A stretch of 35,484 bases of DNA from Bradyrhizobium murdochi (lineage in GTDB: Bacteria; Pseudomonadota; Alphaproteobacteria; Rhizobiales; Xanthobacteraceae): the NCBI RefSeq assembly GCF_000472965.1, contig NZ_AXAU01000038.1, positions 197 through 35,680 on the forward strand. The letters are read 5' to 3'. Shown here piece by piece: positions 24,700 to 33,107 of this stretch (within the stretch, counting starts at the first letter, position 1; every line of letters starts with the position of its first letter). The notes beneath the pieces are model-generated. The model did not search any database. It saw only the letters and a program-made list of their open reading frames with translations, and was not told the origin of the DNA. Made by a program: the position numbers and the translations under genes.

Positions 24700-24870
24700 A
24701 CAGCCATGGCGGCGGCCGGACTTACGCGGCCATCAACATGCTTCTGCAGACGGGCGACGATGAACCACGCCGATCCGCATGCCTGGCTCACAGTAACTAT
24801 CGAACGGATCGCGCAGGGCTGGCCGATGTCTCAGATCGATGCTCTCAGCTTGAGGAACCCTCAAGCTTGA
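24700..24870 (+). pseudogene. IS66 family transposase, C-terminal remnant
   Basis: The end MNHADPHAWLTVTIERIAQG followed by WPMSQIDALSL (24760-24870) matches the C-terminus of IS66 transposases (usual form D-P-x-A-W-L-x-D-x-L-x-R-I...I-D-E-L-L-P-W). Upstream sequence is scrambled. No catalytic part remains. Confidence 0.55.
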
Positions 24871-25044
24871 AAAGCTTCAGCTACGCTTACGCAAAGAGGG
24901 GGTGAGATGGGCAGAAGATTTCGATCGCAGCCCCCCAGACTCCGGGCATTACTGCGTCGCCTCGGACAGCAGCGCCAAGCATTGGGCACATCGCGTCTGG
25001 ATCGAAAGGATCTTACGCCGCGTGCGGCAGAAACCGCTGGCGCC

Positions 25045-26883
25045 ATGATCGTTCAAAATGACAAGCGACCCACCGCGATCGGCGTGGTGATCCCGTTCGT
25101 GTTCCGTCACTGGCTGAAGCAGCCCGTCCGCGTCGCGATCGTCCTCGTCGGCTTCTTAGGTGCAACGGTGGCCGACCTGTTCATGCCGGTCTACTCCGGC
25201 CATTTGGTGGACGCGCTGAAATCAGGTCCGTCCGACCAAGCGGCGCGACATGCGGCGTTCGTCGCGTTCGGCGGCATCGTCGCGCTTGGTCCGCTGTCGA
25301 TCATCCTGCGTCTTATCGGCCTGCAGGCGATCGCGCCCTTCACGCTGACGACAATGTCGGACGTGGCACGCGAGGCTTTCATGCGGGTGCAGCGGTTCTC
25401 GACCGACTGGCACGCCAACTCTTTCGCCGGCTCGACCGTGCGCAAGATCACGCGCGGCATGTGGGCGCTCGACCTCCTCAACAACACGATCCTGATGATA
25501 TTGTTGCCGTCGCTGGCGGTGCTCGTGGGCTCGATGATCCTGCTCGGTCTGCATTGGCCCGTGCTCGGCGGCGTGATCGGCCTCGGCGCGGTGATCTATG
25601 TCGCGATGACGACGGCATTTACGAGCGGCTACATCGCACCGGCGGCGCGTGTCTCCAATGCCTGGGACACGAAGGTTGGCGGCACGCTGGCGGACGCGCT
25701 CACCTGCAACGCAGTGGTGAAATCCTTCGGCGCGGAAGCGCTTGAGGATGCGCGGCTTAACGGTGTCATCAGCCGCTGGCGGGCGCGGGCGCGGCGCAGC
25801 TTGCTGCGCCACAACGCCACCAACACAGTGCAGCTCGTAGTGCTCTTGTGCCTTCGCGCATCCGTGATCGGCGGCGCTATTCTGCTGTGGATCGCCGGGC
25901 GCGCCTCGCCGGGCGACGTCACCTACGTGCTGACGAGCTACTATATCATCCACGCCTATTTGCGTGACGTCGGTATTCACATCAACAATCTGCAGCGTTC
26001 GGTGAACGACATGGAGGAGCTTGTCACCATTTACGGCGAGCCGATCGGCATTGTCGATGCGCCCGGCGCCAAACCGATCGACATTCAGGGCGGAAGGATC
26101 ACGTTCGAGGACGTGACTTTCCTTTATGGCGGCCATCGCGCGCCGCTCTATGACGGATTGTCGATCGACATCCGCGCTGGCGAACGGGTCGGCCTAGTCG
26201 GCCGCTCCGGCTCCGGCAAAACCACCTTCGTCAAGCTGGTGCAGCGGCTCTACGACGTCTCCGGCGGCCGCATCCTGATCGACGGCCGGGATGTCGCGAA
26301 AGCGACGCAGCAGTCGCTGCGCAGCCAGATCGCGATCGTGCAGCAGGAACCGATCCTGTTTCACCGCTCGCTGGCGGAGAACATCGCCTATGGCCGGCCA
26401 GGCGCCAGCATGACGGCAATCGAGCAGGCGGCGCGGCTCGCCAATGCGCATGACTTCATCCTGCACCTGCCGAAGGGCTACGGCACGCTGGTGGGCGAGC
26501 GCGGCGTAAAGCTGTCGGGCGGCGAGCGGCAGCGTGTCGCGCTGGCGCGCGCGTTCCTTGCGGACGCACCGGTCCTGATCCTGGACGAGGCGACCTCCAG
26601 CCTCGATTCGGAATCGGAGGCGCTGATCCAGCAGGCGATGGAGCGGCTGATGAAGGGACGCACCTCGATCGTGATCGCACACCGACTGTCGACGGTGCGC
26701 AGCCTCGATCGCATCCTGGTGTTCGACCGTGGCGAGATCGTCGAGCAGGGCACCCACGCCGCGCTGATCGCGCGGCCGGGCGGCGTTTATCGCGGACTGT
26801 TCGAGCGGCAGGCCATCGAGTTCGGTCAGATCTCGGCGGCAGGCCAGACTAAAGAATGGCTGGCCGTGTCCTCGCAGCCTTAG
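25045..26883 (+). CDS. ABC transporter, fused permease and ATPase (exporter type)
   Basis: Counting from ATG 25045 (MIVQNDKRPT), 612 residues: an N-terminal six-helix ABC exporter domain (about 20-320) and a C-terminal nucleotide-binding domain with Walker A GRSGSGKTT (about 387), Q-loop IVQQEP, signature LSGGERQR (about 491), Walker B VLILDEATSSLD (about 510) and switch His in IAHRLSTV (about 544). It would work as a homodimer in the inner membrane; the substrate is not evident. A start at 24907 has a better ribosome site (GAGGGGGTGAG) but adds 46 Arg-rich residues not expected in the family. It stands alone between an IS66 remnant and a gap, with GC-rich core-type codon use. Export of a locally made peptide is possible but unproven. 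Confidence 0.9.
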   Translation: MIVQNDKRPTAIGVVIPFVFRHWLKQPVRVAIVLVGFLGATVADLFMPVYSGHLVDALKSGPSDQAARHAAFVAFGGIVALGPLSIILRLIGLQAIAPFTLTTMSDVAREAFMRVQRFSTDWHANSFAGSTVRKITRGMWALDLLNNTILMILLPSLAVLVGSMILLGLHWPVLGGVIGLGAVIYVAMTTAFTSGYIAPAARVSNAWDTKVGGTLADALTCNAVVKSFGAEALEDARLNGVISRWRARARRSLLRHNATNTVQLVVLLCLRASVIGGAILLWIAGRASPGDVTYVLTSYYIIHAYLRDVGIHINNLQRSVNDMEELVTIYGEPIGIVDAPGAKPIDIQGGRITFEDVTFLYGGHRAPLYDGLSIDIRAGERVGLVGRSGSGKTTFVKLVQRLYDVSGGRILIDGRDVAKATQQSLRSQIAIVQQEPILFHRSLAENIAYGRPGASMTAIEQAARLANAHDFILHLPKGYGTLVGERGVKLSGGERQRVALARAFLADAPVLILDEATSSLDSESEALIQQAMERLMKGRTSIVIAHRLSTVRSLDRILVFDRGEIVEQGTHAALIARPGGVYRGLFERQAIEFGQISAAGQTKEWLAVSSQP

Positions 26884-27389
26884 CGCTATTTGCCTTTGGC
26901 TGTAGCTGATTGGCATCGCGCCGGTCAGCCCTCCGACATCGCAATCGAAATTCATCGCGAAGGTGTAGGATTGTCTTGGAGGGCGAGCGTCTCTAAAGCG
27001 GGAATAGGGCGGTTGTCGGAAGGACAATCGGAGATTCTGGGCCTTTTTTGGGGCGAGTATTATGACGAAAGCGAACAGAAGCTATTCGCTCACCGTGCCA
27101 AAGCTGCTTTCGATTTTTGTGCGACTGTTTCGGGATAGCGAATTACCCAAGATCCGTCTGGCGACCTTGAATTGTGCCAATTGGATAAGGACTTGAGCGG
27201 CGGATCTGGTGTTCAGGCACTGATTACGAGAGACTTTTTCAAGACGAGCTTGTCATCAGGTTAAAGAAGGGACCTCGTCATCCTTTTGGCATCATCCTTA
27301 AGCAAGCGTGCGAGTTCGCCTCAAGAGGTCACCTTCGTCATTTGACGGCCTGCATTGTCGTGTTCAGCCATGTCCAGTTGAGGGCGTTA
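26884..27389. other. Intergenic stretch between the ABC exporter and the nif-type promoter
   Basis: An 82-codon plus frame (26890-27138) begins 7 bp after the ABC exporter stop, but has no recognisable domain and no ribosome site. I do not call it a gene. Nothing else was seen before the NifA site at 27390. Confidence 0.3.
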
Positions 27390-27405
27390 TGTCCGCAACT
27401 CAACA
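27390..27405 (+). promoter_or_regulatory. NifA upstream activator site of the formyltransferase-NRPS operon
   Basis: TGTCCGCAACTCAACA is an exact TGT-N10-ACA site. It lies 96 bp upstream of a perfect -24/-12 sequence at 27486, the usual distance for NifA to act through IHF-assisted looping. Confidence 0.7.
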
Positions 27406-27485
27406 CTAACGCTTAAGTATTCTCGGCCCCGGAGTGAAGAGCATGGATTTTTGCCTCTTCAAGCGGGGCCTGCTCAACCTTTTGG

Positions 27486-27501
27486 TGGCACGCTGATTGC
27501 T
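27486..27501 (+). promoter_or_regulatory. Sigma54 (-24/-12) promoter of the formyltransferase-NRPS operon
   Basis: TGGCACGCTGATTGCT fits TGGCACG-N4-TTGCW at every fixed base. The predicted start of transcription is near 27512, about 50 nt before the first ORF of the operon at 27565. Confidence 0.8.
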
Positions 27502-27564
27502 GGGACACGGTGAAGGATCTGTTGCGATCATGGCGGTCCCGCAGCTGCCCGCCTACGGAGACAG

Positions 27565-27810
27565 ATGAAGCTTGCTCGACCACAACATGGGGCTGCACTG
27601 TTGAGTGCGGCTTCGTTAAGTGAAACTTTGCCGCTTCCATCACGGGTTCCGCTGTCGTTGATCGCGCTGGATACCTCTCAATGGCCGGCTTTGATTAGCA
27701 TTCAACCCGGTTACTCCCGAGCGAATGCAAACCAGTGTGGCCGGATTAAGTCGCGATGTGGTGCGGCACATACTGCGAGAACTCCCCAACCTACAGCATG
27801 GAGTAGCTGA
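27565..27810 (+). CDS. Small first ORF of the nif-type NRPS operon, unknown
   Basis: ATG 27565 has GGAGA just upstream and lies about 50 nt after the predicted sigma54 start site. The 81-residue product begins MKLARPQHGAALLSAASLSE and includes VPLSLIALDTSQWPALI; the second half is Arg/Cys-rich and less protein-like. It stops at TAG 27808-27810, 2 bp before the NRPS ATG, suggesting coupling. The first half could be the start of a longer protein lost to a frameshift. No family can be assigned. Confidence 0.45.
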   Translation: MKLARPQHGAALLSAASLSETLPLPSRVPLSLIALDTSQWPALISIQPGYSRANANQCGRIKSRCGAAHTARTPQPTAWSS

Positions 27811-27812
27811 AC

Positions 27813-30785
27813 ATGGCACATTGGTCTGCTTCGGTGCTCGCAGACGCTTGCAAATCGGGCGATTGGGATGGGCAACTACCTGCAGCCGCATCAATTCGCT
27901 CCAGCATCTTTGTTGGTAGTGGTACGCTAGCTATCAGATGTGCTCAGCTAGTAAGTAAGATGGGTCATGTCGTCTGCGCGGCGCTGTGTGCCGACGCCAT
28001 ATTCCGGGATTGGGCTGCTCGCGCCAATGTCTTGTGCGTAGAGAATGTTGAAGAGCTCTCGGCGTTGATGAATGCCGATCCGGTAGAGTGGATATTCTCC
28101 GTCGGAAATCCATTCATATTGCCACCGGATGTGTTTGCCCGAGTCCGTGAAGGCGCTTTCATTTATCAAGACGGTCCGTTGCCACGATATGTGGGAGCTC
28201 ATTCGATGTCGTGGGCGCGGCTGACCCAAGAGACCGACTATGACGTCGCGTGGCATCGTATCAATGATGGTATTAATCCGGGTGAGTTGGTGGTTGAGCG
28301 CCAAGTTTCTATTGCGTCAACCGATACGGCGTTGACCCTGAACCTCAAATGTCATGAAGCCGCTGTCGAAGCTTTCCGAGAGCTTCTCGCTGACTTAACG
28401 AATGGAGAGCTCCATGCTGGTCCGCAGGCGCTAGTGGATGGAAGTGTGTTTCCGAGGCGTCGATGCCCGGATGCTGCGGGCTGTCTGCAATGGAATCGAT
28501 CCGCGCAAGATCTCTCAGCGATCACACGCGCCTTAGACTATGGGCCGTATCATTTCAATCCGTTGTGTCTGCCCAAGGCGCACCTGAGCGATGATGTTGT
28601 CGCAGTCAGGCGCTTGGAGGTATCTGCTGGACGCTGCGGCCTGCCGGCAGGGACCCTGGTTGAAATCCTCCTCAGCCACTGGCGTGTGGCGACAGAGACA
28701 GAGGATGTTGATGTTTGGTTTGGCAGCTCAGACGGTCAGACTCTGGATGCACGGACACTCGCGAGGCAGTCCGGTCTGAATGTAGGCGATCGCCTCCCGA
28801 TTTTGAGCGATGAGGAGGCGCGGAGCGCAACTGTTGCGCATGTCGGAAACTGCGGCTTCGCCCAGATGGCAGTCGAGTTCCTGGCTCATTCCAAGTGCTT
28901 TGGGGCCGAGTTGTCGCCAGCTGATCGCACTGAGTACTTGCTGAGTGCTTGGCTGATCTATCTCGCCCGCATTACGGTAGAATCAGACCTTCAATTGGGG
29001 TGGACTCCCGCAACGAATGGATCGCGAGGCGCGATGAGGGCGGTGGAGGTGCTTGTCGCCCCTGTCGTGCCGATGCAAATGACGATCGACCTCGGTCGTG
29101 ATTTTGCAGGATTACGCAGGGCGGTCGCGGCCGAATGCGCGGATCTGAAGGAGCACGGTACTTTTCCGTGGGATCTTATCGCGCGCTCTCCAACCTTGCG
29201 GGGCAAGGAGGCGCTACAATCGCGCCGACCCTGGCCGATTGGCGTGACGGTGACCGCAAATTGCTGTTCTGCCGCTGGTAATCTAGCTTCGAGCCCGAGT
29301 TCTGAGACGGCCCTATCCGGTGATTTGCTGGCGTTTGAGGTTTGCGCTCTGGATGGGAGCTTTCGGTGGCACTTTGATGCCAGTCGCTTGGCGCCCAAGC
29401 GGATCGATCGTATGACGCAGCACTTGCAAAACTTGTTGTGTGCTGTGATAGCCGATGCGCAACAGCCGGTCGCTCGGGTTGAGCTGCTGTCGTCCGAGGA
29501 GCGCGCATACGTCTTGGAGGAGCTGAACCGGACAGCGGCGCCCTATCCGTCGGAGCGGTGCATCTATGAGCTGTTTGAGGCGCAGGTGCGCCAGGCGCCG
29601 GATGCGATGGCGGTGACCTATGCGGGCGAGCACTTAAGCTATGGCGATCTCAATGCGCACGCGAACCGGCTCGCACATCATCTGATCGCGCTCGGGGTGA
29701 GGCCGGATCAGCCGGTCGCGATCTGCCTTCAGCGCAGCGTTGCGATGGTGGTGGGGCTGCTCGCGATCCAGAAGGCAGGGGGCGCATATCTGCCGCTCGA
29801 TCCGGCTTATCCGTCCGCGCGGCTGCGGCAGGTTCTTGAGGATGCGGTGCCGCAGCTGGTGCTAGCCGATGCGGCGGGACGCGCCGCGCTGGGCGATGTG
29901 GGCGTCGATGTGACGGTGGTCGATCTCGCGACGGCGACACCGCCTTGGGCAAATCTGCCGGCGTCGAATCCGGATGCGCGCGCGCTCGGTCTGACCTCGC
30001 GCCATCTCGCCTATGTGATCTACACCTCGGAATCATCAGGCACGCCCAAAGGCGTCGAAATGTCCCACGGCTCGCTGATGAATTTGCTCTGGTCCTCACC
30101 GGAGCTTGGCACGCCCAAACGACGTACACTTCAGTTCACGACCCTGAATTTCGACGTGTCGCTCCAGGAATTGTTCAGTTGCTGGAGGGACGGCGGGCTG
30201 CTCGTGCTCGTGCAGGAAGAGACCCGTGCGGACTTCTCCGCCTTGCTGGAATTTGTGTGGCGTGAGGCGATTGAGCGGCTTTTCCTCCCGTTCGTAGCGT
30301 TGAACCATTTTGCGGAGGTCTGGGGCGCTGAGGGAGTGCTGCTGCCCTCTCTGAGGGAGATCTACACAGCGGGTGAGCAATTGCGGGTCACTCCAATGCT
30401 AAGGTCGTTCTTCGAATTGCACCCGCGGGCGAGGTTGATCAATCAGTATGGGCCCACAGAAACCCACATTGTCACGGAGCATCGTCTCGGGGCGAACCCA
30501 GCATGTTGGCCGCAATTGCCTCCCGTCGGCCGACCGATCGCGAACACGCAGATTTACTTGCTTGATTGTCGTGGTGAACCCGTTCCGTTTGGGGCCGTGG
30601 GGGAGCTTTACATTGGTGGCGCGGGGGTCGCCCGTGGCTATCTGAACCGTCCCGAGCTGACCGCGGAGCGTTTTTTGGCCGATCCGTTCAGCGGTGAGGC
30701 GGGGGCGCGGATGTACCGGACCGGCGACCTTGCGCGCTATCTGCCGGACGGCAATCTGGAGTGTTTGGGCCGCAACGGCGACTAG
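27813..30785 (+). CDS. Formyltransferase-NRPS, truncated in its adenylation domain by an amber codon
   Basis: 990 residues. About 30-195: formyltransferase fold (SSIFVGSGTLAIRC; DGPLPRYVGAHSMSW). The catalytic Asn, His and Asp of the family are Ile117, Gln119 and Asn155, so formyl transfer is unlikely. About 210-290: its C-terminal barrel (ALDYGPYHFNPLCLPK). About 340-560: second half of a condensation-type domain. About 580-990: adenylation domain, with TSESSG instead of TSGSTG at 738, FDVSLQEL at 780, NQYGPTE at 877, YRTGDL at 968. It ends GRNGD-TAG where relatives have GRNDDQVKIRG; the frame then reads VKIRGFQIEPGE, a TGA follows, and similarity continues (HPSVRDAVVHAE) to about 30890. The catalytic Lys loop and carrier domain are gone. 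Pocket by eye D-V-Q-F-Y-A-Q-I-V, resembling proline-type codes. Preceded by a nif-type promoter. Confidence 0.85.
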   Translation: MAHWSASVLADACKSGDWDGQLPAAASIRSSIFVGSGTLAIRCAQLVSKMGHVVCAALCADAIFRDWAARANVLCVENVEELSALMNADPVEWIFSVGNPFILPPDVFARVREGAFIYQDGPLPRYVGAHSMSWARLTQETDYDVAWHRINDGINPGELVVERQVSIASTDTALTLNLKCHEAAVEAFRELLADLTNGELHAGPQALVDGSVFPRRRCPDAAGCLQWNRSAQDLSAITRALDYGPYHFNPLCLPKAHLSDDVVAVRRLEVSAGRCGLPAGTLVEILLSHWRVATETEDVDVWFGSSDGQTLDARTLARQSGLNVGDRLPILSDEEARSATVAHVGNCGFAQMAVEFLAHSKCFGAELSPADRTEYLLSAWLIYLARITVESDLQLGWTPATNGSRGAMRAVEVLVAPVVPMQMTIDLGRDFAGLRRAVAAECADLKEHGTFPWDLIARSPTLRGKEALQSRRPWPIGVTVTANCCSAAGNLASSPSSETALSGDLLAFEVCALDGSFRWHFDASRLAPKRIDRMTQHLQNLLCAVIADAQQPVARVELLSSEERAYVLEELNRTAAPYPSERCIYELFEAQVRQAPDAMAVTYAGEHLSYGDLNAHANRLAHHLIALGVRPDQPVAICLQRSVAMVVGLLAIQKAGGAYLPLDPAYPSARLRQVLEDAVPQLVLADAAGRAALGDVGVDVTVVDLATATPPWANLPASNPDARALGLTSRHLAYVIYTSESSGTPKGVEMSHGSLMNLLWSSPELGTPKRRTLQFTTLNFDVSLQELFSCWRDGGLLVLVQEETRADFSALLEFVWREAIERLFLPFVALNHFAEVWGAEGVLLPSLREIYTAGEQLRVTPMLRSFFELHPRARLINQYGPTETHIVTEHRLGANPACWPQLPPVGRPIANTQIYLLDCRGEPVPFGAVGELYIGGAGVARGYLNRPELTAERFLADPFSGEAGARMYRTGDLARYLPDGNLECLGRNGD

Positions 30786-31215
30786 GTGAAGATCCGCGGC
30801 TTCCAGATCGAACCCGGTGAGGTCGTGGCGCGGCTGCACTGAGCACCCGTCGGTACGCGACGCGGTGGTGCATGCCGAACGCCTTCCCCACTCTTCACCG
30901 CTGGATCGGCGTGTGCAACTGCCCGTTCAGCGCTTCTGCAATCTCGGACAATGTACGGGGAACTCCGTCCGGATGGCGCAGGACTCGCGCTACTGGTCGT
31001 TGTTGTCGAAAGCCGGCGCGAACGCGACCAACGCCGGGCGCGCGATCGCAGTGCTGGATAGTCCGATTCTATTCGAGAGTCTGGTTTGGCTGATCCGCGC
31101 GTTCCTGCTGCTGAGTTCCGCGAGATCGCCATATCGATCTTGTCGGGCTCCTATGTGCGGATTCCGATGATCTCGCCCGGGTGTACCGATTTGATCTCGG
31201 TCGATGCCGATTGAA
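30786..31215 (+). pseudogene. Decayed 3' continuation of the formyltransferase-NRPS
   Basis: Directly after the amber codon the same frame gives VKIRGFQIEPGEVVARLH, then TGA at 30840-30842. A shifted frame gives EHPSVRDAVVHAERL to about 30890, the normal A8-A10 region of an adenylation domain. Beyond that, similarity to NRPS is lost. A short readable piece, EFREIAISILSGSYVRIPMI, near 31110-31170 is unidentified. No carrier domain is visible. Confidence 0.55.
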
Positions 31216-31259
31216 CGAACCCGCTACGCGGGAGTGGGGGCAAGCCTGCTGAACTGAGG

Positions 31260-31312
31260 TGTCCTGTCTGAGAGGATGTTGGTCTTCGCACCACCCCTCT
31301 CAAGACAGGAGA
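31260..31312. repeat. Inverted repeat just upstream of the recombinase gene
   Basis: TGTCCTGTCTGAGAGG (31260-31275) and CCTCTCAAGACAGGAGA (31296-31312) are nearly exact inverse copies around a 20-bp loop; the right arm contains the recombinase ribosome site. It may be a recombination site or a translation-control hairpin. Confidence 0.5.
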
Positions 31313-31317
31313 CCCAG

Positions 31318-31686
31318 ATGGCTACGATGAGCCCTCTTCGGCAGCGCATGATCGAGGACATGACAGTCCGCAATCTGTCGCCGTCGACTCAACAATCCTA
31401 CATCTATGCGATCGCAAAGTTTAGCCGCCATTTCGGCTACGCCCCGGACCGGTTGAGTTTCGAGCAGGTCCGCGCCTACCAACTGCATCTCATCAGCCAA
31501 AAGCGTTCGCGGTCGCACATCAATCAGGTGGCCTGCGCCCTGCGGTTCTTCTACGGCGTCACACTCGGGCAGACGGAGGCATTTGCGCTGATTGCGGTAG
31601 CAGCGCCGATTCCCTCAGGGCTACTGCTAGCCTTAGTAGGTTCGTTATTTTTCAGTTCTCAGGTAAGTACATGGGGCCGTTCTTAG
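31318..31686 (+). CDS. Tyrosine recombinase, N-terminal DNA-binding domain only (truncated)
   Basis: From ATG 31318 (GGAGA site) the reading MSPLRQRMIEDMTVRNLSPS then TQQSYIYAIAKFSRHFG is the SAM-like core-binding domain of the phage-integrase family as found with IS91-type elements. It follows the family through NQVACALRFFYGVTLGQTEAF at about 31585. Then it changes abruptly to a hydrophobic unrelated tail (PIPSGLLLALVGSLFF) ending at 31686. The catalytic R-H-R-Y domain is absent, so it cannot recombine DNA. A hairpin GCGTCAT-GCA-ATGACGC follows at 31694-31710. Confidence 0.75.
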   Translation: MATMSPLRQRMIEDMTVRNLSPSTQQSYIYAIAKFSRHFGYAPDRLSFEQVRAYQLHLISQKRSRSHINQVACALRFFYGVTLGQTEAFALIAVAAPIPSGLLLALVGSLFFSSQVSTWGRS

Positions 31687-31693
31687 GAAAAAC

Positions 31694-31710
31694 GCGTCAT
31701 GCAATGACGC
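31694..31710. repeat. Short perfect hairpin
   Basis: GCGTCATGCAATGACGC forms a 7-bp stem with a 3-base loop, 8 bp after the truncated recombinase stop and about 95 bp before the aminotransferase gene. There is no T-run, so a terminator role is uncertain. Confidence 0.35.
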
Positions 31711-31805
31711 TTAGACGCGCACGTCCGGTCGCTATGTCCACAGTTCGCGCAATCTGACAAAAGCCTGCTTGTTCATGAATCTCTTACTTGCAAAAGGAGA
31801 CGACT

Positions 31806-33107
31806 ATGGGTGAGGTGATTGGCGAGCCAACTAACATGCGAGCTTTCGAAGCCTTAGAATCGAACGTCCGCTTGTACTCACGTTCGCTTCCGGCTGTTTT
31901 CAGTCGAGCGCGCGGCTCCATTATGTTAACGGATTGTGGCCGAGAGGTCATTGACTTCCTCTCTGGTGCCGGAACGCTGAACTACGGCCACAACAATCAT
32001 GAGATCAAAGCTGCTATTGCGGAGTATCTGGTGTCGGATGCCGTAATCCACGGGCTCGACATGGCCACTCCTGCGAAGCGCGAATTCATGGAGATCTTCG
32101 ACTCTGTCATACTTCGGGAGCGGGGTCTGCAGCACTATCGTTTTCAGTTCACGGGGCCAACAGGTGCAAATGCCGTTGAGGCAGCTTTAAAGCTCTCACG
32201 CAAAATCACAGGACGTCAAAATGTCATCTCATTCACGCATGGATATCACGGCCTGAGTTTGGGAGCGACGGCCGTGACCGGTCGTCGTCTTTTTCGCACA
32301 GCCAGCGGCGTGTCTTTGTCCGGCGCGACCTTCATGCCCTATGATGGCTATCTTGGGCCAGCTGTTGATACGGCTGACTACCTGCGGAAGGTATTGCTGG
32401 ACGAAAGCAGTGGCATCGATTCTCCAGCTGCCATTCTCGTCGAAACTGTGCAGGGGGAAGGGGGAATAAATGTAGCTGGCAAGGAATGGTTGCGATCAGT
32501 TCAGGCCGTAGCAAAAGATGTTGATGCCCTTTTCATAGTTGATGATATCCAAATGGGTTGCGGTCGTACAGGAGAATTCTTTAGTTTCGAGTTCGCAGGG
32601 TTGTCGCCCGATATTGTCGTAATGTCGAAGTCGCTAAGTGGTTACGGCCTGCCACTGTCAATGCTGTTGATCAAAGAGGAACGCGACGCCTGGCGGCCAG
32701 GAGAACACACAGCCACGTTTCGAGGAAACAACCTTGCGCTTGTATCTGCTACTGCAGCTATAAACATTTATTGGCGCAGCCGGACTTTCTCACAAGGAGT
32801 GCAGCGCATGGGAGAGCTTATGCGCCGTCGGCTTAATGCCATTGCATCCGAGCATGGAAACAGTTTTGCTGTTCGTGGAAGGGGCATGGCGCTGGGGTTT
32901 GATTGCCAAATCGCCGAAATCGCAGAGGCGACGACACGCAAGGCATTTGAGAAGGGATTGATTATCGAACGATGCGGACCCATTGATCAGGTCGTAAAAT
33001 TTTTGCCTGCGCTCACGATCGATCTTGAGACATTAAATCAAGGCATTGACATATTCGCAGTATCTCTAGCCGAGACAATGAAACAGGCCAGGGTCGCAGC
33101 GACCTGA
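31806..33107 (+). CDS. Diaminobutyrate-2-oxoglutarate aminotransferase, EctB-like (class III)
   Basis: Probably makes L-2,4-diaminobutyrate from aspartate semialdehyde with glutamate as amino donor. At 433 residues it is a full-length class III PLP enzyme. Seen are the phosphate-binding TGPTGANAVEAALKL, HGYHGLSLGAT, the acidic segment VDDIQMGCGRTG (PLP-ring Asp), Schiff-base Lys275 in MSKSLSGYGLPLS, and the EctB-typical TATFRGNNLAL. The start at 31806 has AAGGAG 7 nt upstream; the ATG at 31788 lies before that site. No ectA, ectC or diaminobutyrate decarboxylase is adjacent, so ectoine synthesis here is unlikely. Diaminobutyrate is a common NRPS and siderophore building block, which makes a link to the NRPS genes plausible but unproven. 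Lower GC than dctA suggests transfer with the island. Confidence 0.88.
   Translation: MGEVIGEPTNMRAFEALESNVRLYSRSLPAVFSRARGSIMLTDCGREVIDFLSGAGTLNYGHNNHEIKAAIAEYLVSDAVIHGLDMATPAKREFMEIFDSVILRERGLQHYRFQFTGPTGANAVEAALKLSRKITGRQNVISFTHGYHGLSLGATAVTGRRLFRTASGVSLSGATFMPYDGYLGPAVDTADYLRKVLLDESSGIDSPAAILVETVQGEGGINVAGKEWLRSVQAVAKDVDALFIVDDIQMGCGRTGEFFSFEFAGLSPDIVVMSKSLSGYGLPLSMLLIKEERDAWRPGEHTATFRGNNLALVSATAAINIYWRSRTFSQGVQRMGELMRRRLNAIASEHGNSFAVRGRGMALGFDCQIAEIAEATTRKAFEKGLIIERCGPIDQVVKFLPALTIDLETLNQGIDIFAVSLAETMKQARVAAT

Noticed and set aside
25222..27027. Minus-strand frames of 304 and 277 codons opposite the ABC exporter
   Set aside because: Walker A, signature and Walker B motifs fix the coding strand as plus; these frames arise from GC-rich codon bias.
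27820..27836. TGGCACATTGGTCTGC as a sigma54 promoter
   Set aside because: The -12 element TTGC is not at the right spacing, and it lies inside the start of the NRPS gene.
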